NCBI RefSeq assembly: GCF_000003815.2
Contig: NC_049994.1
Location: 8,743,757-8,807,756, forward strand
Length of the DNA stretch: 64,000 nucleotides
Source of the DNA: Branchiostoma floridae
Taxonomy: Eukaryota > Chordata > Leptocardii > Amphioxiformes > Branchiostomatidae
Reading direction: 5' to 3'
The notes beneath the pieces were generated by a model. It was not told the origin of the DNA. It ran no database searches and saw only the letters and a list, made by a program, of their open reading frames with translations. Below, piece by piece: positions 1 to 11,182 of this stretch; within the stretch, counting starts at the first letter, position 1; the number at the start of each line of letters is the position of its first letter. A program made the position numbers and the translations under genes.

Positions 1-72
1 GTGCTTGCCTTCAAATACATCTCCACTTGAAAATTTACTTGACACTTCAACAATGTATGTTTTGTGTTGTAG

Positions 73-1026
73 GTCTGACTATGTTCCACAACCTCCCCCG
101 TCACACCTTCGGTCACATCCAGGGTCACCTGTTCCCCAAGTACTTCACCATGGGGAGTGTCCTCGGCCTGGTCGCCATGGTGACATACATGTACGAACAT
201 CGCCATGGAGACATGACAACCCACCAGAAGATTGAGGTGTGTACATCTATTTTATCATCTCTGAAAATATAACTTATGATAAAATAATCATTTTATCCAT
301 CACCAGTATTTCTAGGCTAATGTCGGTATGCCATTTTGTTTTTTGAACAAGACATCTTAGAGAACAATTGGTGAGTTTGGAGGTGGATACGTCTTTTGCT
401 TAAGCAAGGAGGTTACAAAACTATTGATTAATTCAATTGGTCTATCTTTTAATTAGCCTGAGTGCGATCCTTCATAGTGACCGCTGGCTCAATACCTTTG
501 CTGGCTATTTAAACCACTGGGCTATTTTTCAACCTCTTTGGCCTAAGGAATGCTTCATTAGGTTTTAGAAAAGATCCAAACACAGAAGCATGTTAAATGC
601 TTTCCAACTTTTGTCAAATAGGTAGAAACATAGGTCTATGGTAAAGATTTGTATCAAAACTACATCAAGTTGTGATAGCTTTTTTCTGAACATCTTTTGA
701 CTTCCATTGAATGGTCGTAACTCTTGTTTATGTTCCAGATCGGAGTCCTGGTTTCTGTCTTTGTGTCAGCCTTGCTGAACGCTGCTCTGATTGGTCCAAC
801 CAGTCTGGAGCTCATGACTCAGCAGTACATGATCGAGAAGGAGCACGGTCACGGCGATGAGATCGGCACGCACCCCAGCGGCAAGATCCGACAGGACCCC
901 AAGTACCAGAAAGTGCGGAGGCAGTTCCTGCAGTACCACGCCATCTCCTCCCTGGTCAACATGGTGGCACTGGTGGGCAATGGGATCCATGTGTACTACC
1001 TGGCCTGTCAGCTGGCTGGGATATAG
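73..1026 (+). CDS. TMEM205: TMEM205-like protein, C-terminal two exons (gene starts left of window)
   Basis: Two coding exons are visible, 73-236 and 739-1026. The first follows a TTGTAG acceptor, ends GAG|gtgtgt and joins in phase 0 to an exon after TTCCAG. The protein reads on to a TAG at 1024-1026. The first exon encodes a hydrophobic segment with the motif HLFPKYF; the second begins with a membrane span (IGVLVSVFVSALLNAALIGP), continues with a charged loop ending DPKYQKVRRQFLQYH, and closes with a last membrane span. The order span, LNAALIGP, basic K/R loop, xxHxxSSLxN span matches the DUF4149 fold of TMEM205, a small four-span protein of secretory or surface membranes linked in mammals to platinum-drug tolerance. 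The N-terminal exons lie outside the window. An AATAAA at 1252 fits the 3' end. The family assignment is confident; the function in this animal is not known. Confidence 0.85.
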
Positions 1027-1251
1027 GATGGCAAAGTCCTGAACACATCCTTAACAAAGGCCTGGGGAGCTAGGCTATACATAAACTGCCTTCTTCTTCT
1101 GACTCCTTTCAAATTGATATTCAGCAGTTTGATTTGCTTACATATGCTTTGAATTGCTGTTGTTGCTATTCCGTTTGGCAGTGTAGTAGAAGGCAGTTTG
1201 TGTTGGACACATGGCTTTGTCCACAAGATGTCTGTGCTTGTGACAGAATAC

Positions 1252-1257
1252 AATAAA
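1252..1257 (+). terminator. poly(A) signal of the TMEM205-like gene
   Basis: AATAAA lies 226 bases downstream of the stop codon, in an AT-rich 3' flank. It is the first canonical signal after the gene. Confidence 0.6.
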
Positions 1258-1261
1258 ACAT

Positions 1262-2584
1262 ATATGTGCGTAGTGAGCTGGTTTTGCTGTTCTAAAATTG
1301 GGTCTGCTACTGGAGTCAGTATATCGATCTAACTATCGTAAACATATTTTCTGAGCTTTCATAGACGTATTATGTAATTTTTCAATTCTTTTTAATGAAA
1401 ATTGATGAGCAACATAATTGACATGCTGGGACCCATTTATAGCAAGTGTGATGAGTTTGTGGTCCGTAGTTAAATGACAAAAAATACAAACTCAGAAATA
1501 TAAGAAGACTTCAATATTTACAGCACAACAATTGTACATGTACTTAGTAATGAGATCATGGATCACAATTCCATAATGTTATCAATAATATTGGATATAT
1601 CTAATCCATAAGTTGACATTTTGATTGATAGAAGTAACATTCCACTAAACTGAATCATGACAAAAGGGAATTGAAAGTAGAAGAGATTGATACATTTCAT
1701 GTTGAATTGAATACTTTATTATTGCTTAATAAATCACAATATCGTTGTTTGTTTTTTGTGGGTAATACACTAAGTCTTGTAATCACTTATGATTCAGCTA
1801 TTCTTATTTTTGCAAGGAAACAAAGACGACTTCAAAAGTATCTATTATTGGCATGTAGTTCATGCACATAGTTAGTTTTTGATAAAGGCTTTGCTCTAGA
1901 GATTGCTTTGGGATTGGCACAGTAGTCTCACCAAGTTGGAAAGTAAGTTAACAAAATTTGCAATGCAGAATACGACTGCATTTATATGGAAAATATCTAA
2001 CAAAATTGTAGTTTAAACTATACTACAAGCATTCAAAATGCAACAAGTTTGATAGAAAATCTCAAACTAGTGATTTCATTGTCATTATTGCTTGTGGGCT
2101 CATAGGTAAAACCTTATTACTAGTACTTGCTTTTATCTAGGACTGTGCAGACAGTCTTATCAGCTGAGCTATTTTTGCAATGTACCATTTGAGAAGCAAA
2201 TATTAAACAGTAAGACTGTGCCAACCTGTACTTTCTTTTCTTTCCACAGAACCAATATTTAACTAACTGTACATATTTTTCAACCAATGGTGAAGTGATA
2301 TGCCTTCCATATAGTTTCATATATAAAACTACGTAAATCGCCAAAAAATATCCTTATCTTCAGAAGCCTATTATTGCAAAGAAATCTTTCAACTTATATC
2401 ATCATCATAATACATCATAATTATGTATTTCACCAACTCTTGCAATTAGATAACATTAGCAGTACGAACATTTACTACTGATGAAAGAGTTGTAAAGTTA
2501 TGACAACTTAAGATATTGCAGCGTTCCTTCCAATCCTCTCACCATTCAGGATTTTAATTTTCATAGAGCGGCCCATTTTTTTTT
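1262..2584. other. Intergenic, AT-rich, no gene seen
   Basis: This is the convergent spacer between the TMEM205-like gene and the glucosidase-II-beta-like gene. I see no spliced coding signal and no clear repeat. The short open frames here have no splice context or family resemblance. Confidence 0.5.
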
Positions 2585-4036
2585 TTAAGACTTACAAAAA
2601 TTGAGACAAGGGACCTGATGTAGCTGTTGACCCACTGGATCTGTAAAAATGACAACGACAAAAACATTATCAGACCTGAAACTTACATCTATTTTGATTT
2701 CGATATTTTGCAGACATACAATGGGAAAGAAATAAAGTGTCATTAGCTTATTCTGTAGATGTAAAATGATCATTTTATGCACTCGGGGACTCCTGATTCT
2801 ATCTATCACAATCAGGCTTTATCTAATCACTTATACAAGTAACATTGGTATAATTAATCAAAATATAAGTGATTGACAGGTGTCAGACCTGAAAGTTTGA
2901 CATCTTCTGACAGCTCACCCCGCGCCCATTCGTCAGCGCCATCACAGCAGTCACATATCCCATCATTCACCCTGCTGGACGGCACATATCTCCCATCGGT
3001 CCTGCAGAAAAATCTGAAAAAAAATTTTTTTTACATTTCTTTTTACATTTTTTTACTAAAAATAAAGTAACAACTTTTTAGTCAATTTTTCTTCTAAATC
3101 ACTTTTGTCTACTGCATTACTTACTATGTCTTAAGTTTTAGCCTCACCTTCCTTTTGGACAGGCGTTTGTCCCCGGCTCGTCTACACCATTGTCAGGACA
3201 GTCACAGTAGTCATCGTTGAGCCTCGTCACGTTCATCCGTTCCTTTGTTCCGTAACAACTGAAGAACCCCTCCTTCATACCCGCAAGCAACATCTTCGCC
3301 TCTAACGGGCCCGCTCCCCTCAAAAAGTCTGCGTATTTTGTCGGGATGGCATCTGTTAAGTTCAGCTTGGTTACAAGGCGGGACACTACTGTTGGGCTGA
3401 GTTTTACATCATGGTGTTTTTCCTTGTGAGCTTTCAGGTCACCTTCATACAATATGTCCTTCCTGATACTCAACCCTTCTTGCAACTTGGACTTGGCCTT
3501 CTTTGCAACCTCTTGGCTCAGGATATCCGCAGATAGAAACTAGAAGGAAACAAAGAAAAGGTACAATATTTGTATTCAACTAATTAGTCGTAGACTTTCA
3601 AAAAACAAAATAATTGTGAGGACAAATATTGTCCATAAATTATGATAAGACTGCCTCATCTCTTCAACCCAGGACAAAAAAAATTAGACTAATGTCAATG
3701 ACAACATTTGATGACAGATGGCTATGGAGTTTTCTTTAAAGCTTTTGACAATATTTATATATTGATAGAATTCCTGCTATTGACCATTGTCCGTGCATTA
3801 CACACAAAGTAAATCATTTTTACAGATGCCTCAATTACATCACTTTTCCATAATCTAAAGATGTCAAATTTTATCAATATTGATATGAGATAATTTGAGT
3901 GTGAGTGAGTATATTAACGTACCTGGAACAGAAAGTAAATGATGGCGATGGTGCTGAGGATGCCGACCCATGTGAAGATACTGCGTCGCGTCAGAAGGCG
4001 GAATGGCGACGCCCTGAGTCCTAGCGGTTTCTTCAT
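2585..4036 (-). CDS. Glucosidase II beta-subunit-like, single-span membrane protein
   Basis: Four coding exons on the minus strand: 4036-3923, 3539-3148, 3013-2919 and 2640-2585. All junctions are GT-AG, the phases agree (0, 2, 1) and the total is 218 aa. Residues 1-38 carry basic residues and then a hydrophobic anchor ([17 protein letters not shown]), so a type II membrane protein is inferred. The second exon ends with an LDLa-like cysteine motif, [20 protein letters not shown]. The third starts [18 protein letters not shown] and continues [11 protein letters not shown], the second cysteine module of the PRKCSH N-terminal domain. The last exon gives a short CxxxC tail (CLNFC) and a stop. Full-length glucosidase II beta subunit has in addition a coiled coil, an MRH lectin domain and an ER-retrieval tail; none of these is present, so this is a short relative of the family. 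The start was chosen at the ATG before the basic segment; an out-of-frame upstream ATG pair lies just 5' of it. The last exon is the least certain. Confidence 0.8.
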
Positions 4037-4554
4037 CCCTTCTCGTCTGTCTGATCCATCATGTGTACACACTATGGGCAGATAAGATTTAAACAATCAT
4101 CAATTGCATCAAACCCCACTACAAACTTTAGCTACCTGGACACCTAACTGCACAATGCAATCTTCATGAGGTCTGTATCTATTCATCATCATGAGTGAGT
4201 ATGTATCTATAGAACCAGTATAACGGCCCTTCAACATAACACGCCATCTTTACGGGCATGCTGCCCCAGAGCTGCTCAGGCTATTATATACTAGTAGCTG
4301 CCCTCTTTACACAACTACATGTAATATGAACTATGCACGTGTAGGTGACAGGAACTGGATTTTGGAAACGGTCACATGTTTTATTCCACTATCTTTCATA
4401 TCAGTGGCACTTTAGGTAATACGTCAAAGGTAAAGGCCCCTGACATGTAAACATTACGCCATTTTGCAGACACCATAACTGTCAGCAGCAGATACATCTC
4501 AGGGGACTTTACCTTCAAAATATTGCCCAGAGTTCCTGTCACCTCAATGACCTG

Positions 4555-4800
4555 TCACACATAACCAACTGAATAACTGACCAAGTTAACTGAACAACCA
4601 ATCCACCAGTTAATAAATTTATGAATCAACCACTAACCAATCAACTTAAACCAGATAACCAACAAACAAATAACCCAACCATATGACCTGGTGATACCAA
4701 CCAACTTACAGCCGACTAACCAATTAAGTAACTGACCATACAGTAAATCAATTAACGTTAACTGACCAACAACCTGCCATGCAAACAACCTTTATACACA
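4555..4800. repeat. G-poor degenerate AACCAA-type low-complexity tract
   Basis: About 240 bases inside the 5' intron consist of diverged iterations of AACCAAC / AACTGACC-like words with very little G on the plus strand. It looks like a decayed minisatellite. Confidence 0.5.
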
Positions 4801-4959
4801 ATGTGCATATCTCACAGAGAAAGTAAACGTGCGTCTTTTCTTGTGTGTTTGAGCGTGTCAAGGGTTCTTGACGGGTTCTATAACATCTTGGAGTAACCTA
4901 AAGAACTCTTTAATCTCTTAAGACCAAGGAGCTCCTTGTTCAGGCACAACAACTTACCT

Positions 4960-5030
4960 GAACAGGTAACGCCCCTCCCCACACGCCGTCTCAACTTTGA
5001 CCTCTACAGCGTGGCGCGACCATACCATTC
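4960..5030 (-). other. Candidate 5'UTR exon of the glucosidase-II-beta-like gene
   Basis: On the minus strand a strong donor (CAG|gtaagt) ends a possible non-coding exon near 4960. A matching acceptor (CCCATAG) sits just upstream of the first coding exon near 4070. The upstream limit is a guess. Confidence 0.4.
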
Positions 5031-5225
5031 TCCCTCAGGGAGGTGAAACAGAAAATGTTAAAAGGTAAATAAAACTAGAATATTCGGATATAATATAGTT
5101 GTATATTACGAGTTTTAAAATAATTCTAATCATTTAGCAAAAGAGATATTACTAATTTTGTGAATTCTCTCCTATAACTATACCGATTTTAATTTTGGTA
5201 TAGCCTAGAGAAAATCACCTGACCA

Positions 5226-5252
5226 TGACGTCAGGCTGTTCCGCCATCTTGG
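5226..5252. promoter_or_regulatory. CRE and YY1-type sites in a head-to-head promoter
   Basis: A perfect cAMP-response element, TGACGTCA (5226-5233), is followed 9 bases later by GCCATCTTGG (5243-5252), the reverse complement of the YY1 core (CCAAGATGGC). They lie between the candidate 5' exon of the minus-strand glucosidase-II-beta-like gene and the tetraspanin start at 5342. A shared bidirectional promoter is inferred. Confidence 0.55.
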
Positions 5253-5341
5253 TTAGAACGAAGCCTTGAAAATTTCCTTCGTTTTCGTCAACTATTTATT
5301 ACATTTCTGTGAGATTTTGAAGGGAAAGGAAAATTGGCAAG

Positions 5342-7573
5342 ATGTGTGGGGGATTCCACTGCTCGAAGAACGCCCTGGCGGCGCTAAACATCTTGTATAT
5401 CGTGAGTATTGTGGTGGTTTTTACACACATGCCGGTCGCTGTTTTTCTCCTGTCTTACATGTCTGCTTACTCACTGAACAGGTGACGTGGCCACTAAAGA
5501 TAAATTAGACAAAAAACGTTAAGATTTCAACGGATGATTCTACATAAATAGGACAGATTTTCTCGGATTTTCACTCATGACTTGCTGATGCATCTGAGGG
5601 AGAAAACTGAGTTGAGATTCTACGATTTCTGTGATTTTATGTGAAGCTAAACTTTCCAGATTTGATAGACAGTACAGGTTGTTGTGTGTTAGGACAAAAT
5701 GTTGTCCAGGAAATAGGGTTTTATTTCAATATTCCACATCTCGTCATCCAAAAAATTTAACATGTAAGAAAAACTGCAATTTTCATGTTTTTTCCTTTGA
5801 ACTTTCTGTACAGTGTATGATATGAAATTATGGTGACATATCCTACATGTATATCGACCCATGTAGTGATCTATTTTCATCTTCAATCACATTTCATCTC
5901 AGGCCTCTATTTTGTCATTAATGATACAAGGACTATAACATGGCGTGAAAGAAAAAAGTGGAAATTCTGTACAGAAAGTTTCAGTGCAGCACCCAGATAG
6001 CCGCAATGGGGCCAAACATTTTAGAAGTAGCATAAAAGAATCTCATAGTAGCAATTCATCAGTAGTCATAACTTCTTGGGTTCCTAAATTTTATCCAGCA
6101 AAAGCATGATATAGATGGTAACATGCATTTTAATAGGAATGCCAACAAGACACTGATACATTATTGTATTTATTACTAAGTATATAGAGATGGTGTTGTC
6201 TTAAGTATATTTGTGCACCTGCGCTTCTTAAAAGTAAGGGAGCAGGTGCATAGAGGAAAAGACAAACACACTCAGGGCTACACCAACTCTGTAGGTTTAA
6301 TTTATAGGAACAAGCTGTACATAAAGCTTTGTACCTAAAGAAATTTTAGGTACAGCAAGGAGGTTAAAGTCTTTTTTTAACCTCCTTGGGTACAGGTACT
6401 GGTACAGGTAAACAGTTTAGGTACAGGTCCGGACTTGAACCTGTAACGTTACCTGAACCACTTGTTCAAGTAAAAGTAGATCTTTAATAAGGATAAAAAA
6501 TAATGGATATATGTGGAATATGCTCAATCTTGATTTGATAGTAGGATTCGCACTCTGACACAATCACAATTTTACAAGTTGTACAAGTTTATAAAAATGA
6601 TAGCCCTTAATAATAAATCCCCTATTATTGATTTTTATGGCCAAACCATTTATTAGTATCTTTTGATGATCTTGTATTGTTTTTACTCATTCTGAGAAAC
6701 CTTAAATTCTAACTGCATATTTTTCTATCATCACCATTTTCCCCAGCTGGTTGCTTTTATCATGATCGGCGTAGCGGCGTACGGTCGTGCGATGGCTATG
6801 GTGACCAGCGTGTCCATCATCGGAGGAATCATCGCCAGCGGAGTCTTCCTGCTGTTTATCGCCATCATAGGTCTGGTCGGCGCAGTCAAGCATCACCAAG
6901 TCCTGCTGTTCTTTGTATCCTTTTTGTGATCTTGATCAGTTTGCTGTTGTTGTGGCAGGTTCTCCTACAAACTGGAATACACTGGAATGTGCCAGAATGT
7001 ACCGTATCGTTAGGTTCTTCTAAATACAGGAATACACTGCAATATGCCAGAATGTACCGTAGAGTTAGGTTCTTCTAAATACAGGAAAACACTGTGATAT
7101 GCCAGAATATACAGTCTAGATGGAGTCACAGTACACTGCAGCTGGATGATGTAGAGCAAAATGGGTCCTCTCAAGTATAGGAATACAATGGAATATGCCA
7201 GAATGTAGAGTATTGATTTTCCTAAATACAGACTTCCAGAATATTCCAGAATAGACAATAATGGGTAGAAATTGTGATGAAATACATTTTGTGTGGGTAT
7301 TAAAAGGTGAAACTTTTTTATTCTTGTTTTTATTCACCATTATTTACACCATACACTGCACTATGGCCTGCCCAAAATTACCCTTGACCTTTGCCCCAGT
7401 ACATGGTGATCTTGTTCCTGCTGTTCATCATCCAGTTCTCCATCTCCTGTGCCTGCCTGGCCTTCAGTACAACATACAAGGTTAGACAACAACTTACCAT
7501 CCTTCAGATGGCTACAGCTCATGTGTTGTACCTATCAACGGTTCTTTTGATACTTTTATACTTTATCAGCTCA

Positions 7574-7628
<55 letters not shown>

Positions 7629-10600
7629 TATATATATTATATATATATATATGTATATGTATATATATTGCACAGTTTATTTATATGTTGCCTTGGTGTG
7701 GTACAACTGGTAGAGCGTTCGGCTCGGAATCTAAAGGTTTTGAGTTCAATTCCCACTATGCCCTAACGTGTGGCCTTGGAAAAGCACGGTTCACCAAAAG
7801 AAAGTCGGCCTGTTTCGCCCGTGATTTGATGACAGCGCACGGAACGCAACAGGGCCAATGACCTCTGATATGTCGCAATCACATTTGCCGCATAGGCTGA
7901 CGGGATACCCACGCCAAACACAAGCGACGCGGGCGNNNNNNNNNNNNNNNNNNNNNNNNNNNNNNNNNNNNNNNNNNNNNNNNNNNNNNNNNNNNNNNNN
8001 NNNNNNNNNNNNNNNNNNNNNNNNNNNNNNNNNNNNNNNNNNNNNNNNNNNNNTATTTACAGTAGTTCCAACTCAGAATTATGAAACGAACGTCTTTTTT
8101 TCGGCATGTAAGCGGAGTTTTGTTTGCCACGTTTCTAGTCGTAAAAATTTCCCCGCTATTATTGTTGTGAATCTTAGTTGCTGTAATTCCATAGCCATTA
8201 CTTGTATTTGTAAAGACCGGTACTACTCAGTTTTATTTTTTGTTCTGTTTTTAACTTGTAGAAATCTAGTTAAACTATGATAATGTACTAAGTAGATTGT
8301 TATCGCAGCCATGTCACGGCGTGTACGTAAGTTTTGTTAGTAAACAAAGCCGATATGTTTCTTTTTCCTCCGGTCGCCGGTGGCACATTTCTATACAATA
8401 ATGACTCCCTGTATCGTATATGTGTTGAATCAACTTTTATTTTTACAACATACTGGTATTTCAGTAAATTCGCTGGTTTATTTGTACTCATCACCTGAAA
8501 TTCCGCGACTTTGTTGAAAATTCCTTTGTCTAACGCTTGGCTTGGGTACCGCCATTTTGTAACATTTTTTTTATGTATCGCTAGCTGTAGTTGTACAAAT
8601 ATACGAGTCATTTTTTGTACTAGTACTAGTACTTTCAGTGATGATCCTGTAGTAATTCCTTGCTTGAATAGCACTGTAGTAGTTTTTTAGTTTGTAAATG
8701 TACACATGCTGCCTGCTAGCGGCGATGTAAACAAAATAGCGGTTTATGTTATCGTAACGTAAACATGTACATAAGTAAAAGAAATGACACAATTTTGTGC
8801 TTGTAGAATAAATGTTTTATTTCTTGAGGAGAATTTGTGTTTGAGTTGTTATTGTGGCGATCGTTGCGTGTTGAAAGTGTGTTGTGTGAATGGATAAGAC
8901 ATTCGTAACGTACTAGTAAGTACTAGTTCTAAGTACTTGGATGGTAGCGGAGAAGGGGGAGGGGGGCGAAAGACGAATGATTTTTTAACGGCAATGATAA
9001 CTTCGCGGCACAGACGTCACCGTGAAAACCGTGAACATAAAGTTACCGTTAATAAAACAGGAATTACAGTAACTCCCACCGAGCCTCTTCAGTCTTTGGC
9101 TAATCTGTCTAACTGTGTACCAAAAACACACTACGGATTTGGTGTGTCAATGTGGCAACAATGCACATTGACTTCCACCAAGAACCGTTGATTTTATTTT
9201 ATACTTTATTCAGTCCATTGGCTAACATATATTTTGTAGCTTTGGGGGACTAGCGAGCATCAAAGGTGCACATAGATGTACACATGTCTATGACTCACTT
9301 GCACATGTGAAGAAAATTTCTACTGTTGCACTGCTATGTTGATCCATGGTTTAAAAATGCAATGATGACATAATTTACAAATATGAGTAGAAATTGATCC
9401 TGATCCTTTTCAAGTTGAAATGACCCAATGCTTATATCACACATCCAGACCGGAAGTGTGACGTCAGCAATGGGGCAAAGGTGCTTGGAAGCCGGTATCG
9501 GCCCCCGTCTCGGTTGATGGAAGGTTGATGGGCTCTTACGTAAATCAAATGGCCTCTTTCACTCCCCATAGAAAGTAATCCTGTTCGGAATCCAATATCT
9601 TCACCTTGTCGAGATCGACCAGGAATACTTCAGATATTTGGAACATTCAAACAAATAGGCTCCTGATGTTATGATAAATATTTATGACTTTTTGTTTCTT
9701 ATCTAAAGGAACAACTACTAAAATTTGGCTGGAACCACTCTGCCACGGCAACAAGAGCGGACACACAGAAGGCCTTCAACTGCTGCGGCCTGTACAACAG
9801 CACATCCGCAGACCCTAAAGACCCTGTCTGTACCAGTGTAAGTCTTTAACAATTGAGTTCTCAATCAAAAGTTGAAGTTCAAATAGATATGTAAATAGTT
9901 TTTGAGAAGGTCTACAGCAATCTTTGCTTTTACCAGTATGGTTTGTTTGTTTTTTTCACACAGATTTTCCCTGCATGGAATGCCAAATACATCATATGAA
10001 ACAAATGTTACTTGCATTCCCTGTTTCTTGGCTATGCAGAGCCTGTTTTAGTGTTGATTATTTGGTCAAACATGTGGTACATATAGTGCTCACTTTAACT
10101 TCTACATAAGGAGCACAAGACCATTGTGACCATTTTCTTGTTGTTGTTGTTGTTGTTTTTTTGCTTATTTTTGTCTAGGTATGAATCATCATCATCCATG
10201 CAACCAGCATGCCTAGATGATGATGAATAATCCTATCTCTGTTTTCTTCACATCCATTGAATGGTATGACTGAGTACTGTTTGTTGTTGTTTGTGTTTGT
10301 GTTTAGTTGCCCTGTGCGAAGGACAGTAGTCCTGCAAACTGCCCCTCCTGTATGCAGAAGTTACTACCCACACTGGGGACAGCACTTAGAGTATCCGGGG
10401 GAGTAGGTCTCTTCTTCAGTTTCACAGAGGTAAGGACTCCGTAGTTATTAATCCTCAGCATCCATGGGTACCGGTACAGAAAATTCATGTCCATGTACGG
10501 ATCAGGTCCAGAAGATCAGGCCCGGACCTGAACCTGGACCTAATTGTGATAACTTGTGAATGGGCAATACACAACACAATGGTCCATTTCACTACTAAGG

Positions 10601-11182
10601 ATTCTGACTTTTATTGGCGTTTTAAAATCCTATCTTCCTGTAAATAACACTGACTGCCTTTTTTAACTTAGACAAAGTTTGACTGTAGAAACTTAGTAAG
10701 AATGACTATCAACTCTACTTTGTTCATGTTATTTTCTTGGACCAGTAAGCCCTAAAACACATGGACTTTTTCCAATATAATCTGTTCATTTTCTAAGTGG
10801 TCTAAAATCCAGTCCACTGATGTTTTTTTAGGTCCACAACCAAAAAATGTTTTGTACCAATACACCGTACTGGTATCCACCCCTATCCATAGGACTTGTT
10901 TGACCAGTGCAACTTTGGTGTCAAGTACCAATAGTGTGCTAACTTAATGTGTTCAATCATTTGCATAGTTTGCTGTTATTACATTAAAGTGTGTGATTTC
11001 TACCAAACATTTTAAGTGTTATACTGTTATCAAAGAGCTTGCATGTATAGTGTTAGATTCAAAGAAGCTGAAATCTGTATTCTTACCCATGTTTTCTACC
11101 CCTACAGATTGTCGGTGTGTGGCTCGCAGTACGATTCCGAAACCAGAAGGACCCACGGGCAAATCCCAGTGCTTTCCTATAG
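5342..11182 (+). CDS. TSPAN31: Tetraspanin of the TSPAN13/TSPAN31 group, complete
   Basis: Six coding exons, all in phase 0 with GT-AG borders: 5342-5401, 6747-6914, 7400-7480, 9709-9837, 10307-10429 and 11108-11182. They total 211 aa, against about 204-210 in vertebrate TSPAN13/31. The N-terminus [20 protein letters not shown], the TM2-TM3 stretch with [13 protein letters not shown], and the C-terminus [15 protein letters not shown] are signatures of this pair of paralogues. The large extracellular loop carries the tetraspanin CCG motif (exon 4, FNCCGLY), a PxxC and three further cysteines (exon 5), so it is structurally complete. N-glycosylation sequons NHS and NST occur in the loop. Such proteins organise partner proteins in plasma or intracellular membranes. 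Since vertebrates have two genes, this is probably the pre-duplication co-orthologue of TSPAN13 and TSPAN31 (inference). Introns hold a minisatellite, a SINE, a gap and hAT-like MITEs. Confidence 0.95.
6965..7255. repeat. Minisatellite of about 62 bp, four to five diverged units
   Basis: In tetraspanin intron 2, units of the form TCTAAATACAGGAATACACT...ATGCCAGAATGTAC recur at about 6975, 7019, 7079, 7180 and 7220. The first three are closest and the later ones are diverged and partly shuffled. Confidence 0.75.
7575..7665. repeat. (TA)n microsatellite
   Basis: About 90 bases of TA dinucleotides with interspersed TATT, immediately upstream of the SINE in intron 3. Confidence 0.9.
7690..7935 (+). 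mobile_element. tRNA-derived SINE, cut by an assembly gap
   Basis: The 5' head resembles a tRNA gene with internal pol III promoter boxes: an A-box-like TGGTAGAGCG at about 7709 and a B-box-like GAGTTCAATTCCC at about 7742. The non-tRNA body continues to the N run at 7936. The head lacks a good acceptor-stem pairing, so it is a SINE and not a working tRNA gene. Confidence 0.7.
7936..8053. other. Assembly gap (N run)
   Basis: Unresolved bases inside tetraspanin intron 3, at the end of the SINE. The true length is unknown. Confidence 0.95.
8054..9700. other. Intron 3 remainder, no gene seen
   Basis: Unique-looking intronic sequence with moderate GC islands near 8300-8400 and 9420-9560. Short open frames on both strands lack splice signals or family features. 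Confidence 0.4.
10460..10895. mobile_element. hAT-like MITE candidate in tetraspanin intron 5
   Basis: The left end GGGTACCGGTACAGAAAATT and the right end, which reads on the minus strand TAGGGGTGGATACCAGTAC, are imperfect inverted copies. Related pieces with GGTCCGGAC words occur near 6390-6460, 36833-37193 and 49557-49640. Confidence 0.45.

Noticed and set aside
7690-7765. Functional tRNA gene.
   Set aside because: The A and B boxes are present, but the acceptor stem and anticodon arm do not pair well and a SINE body follows.
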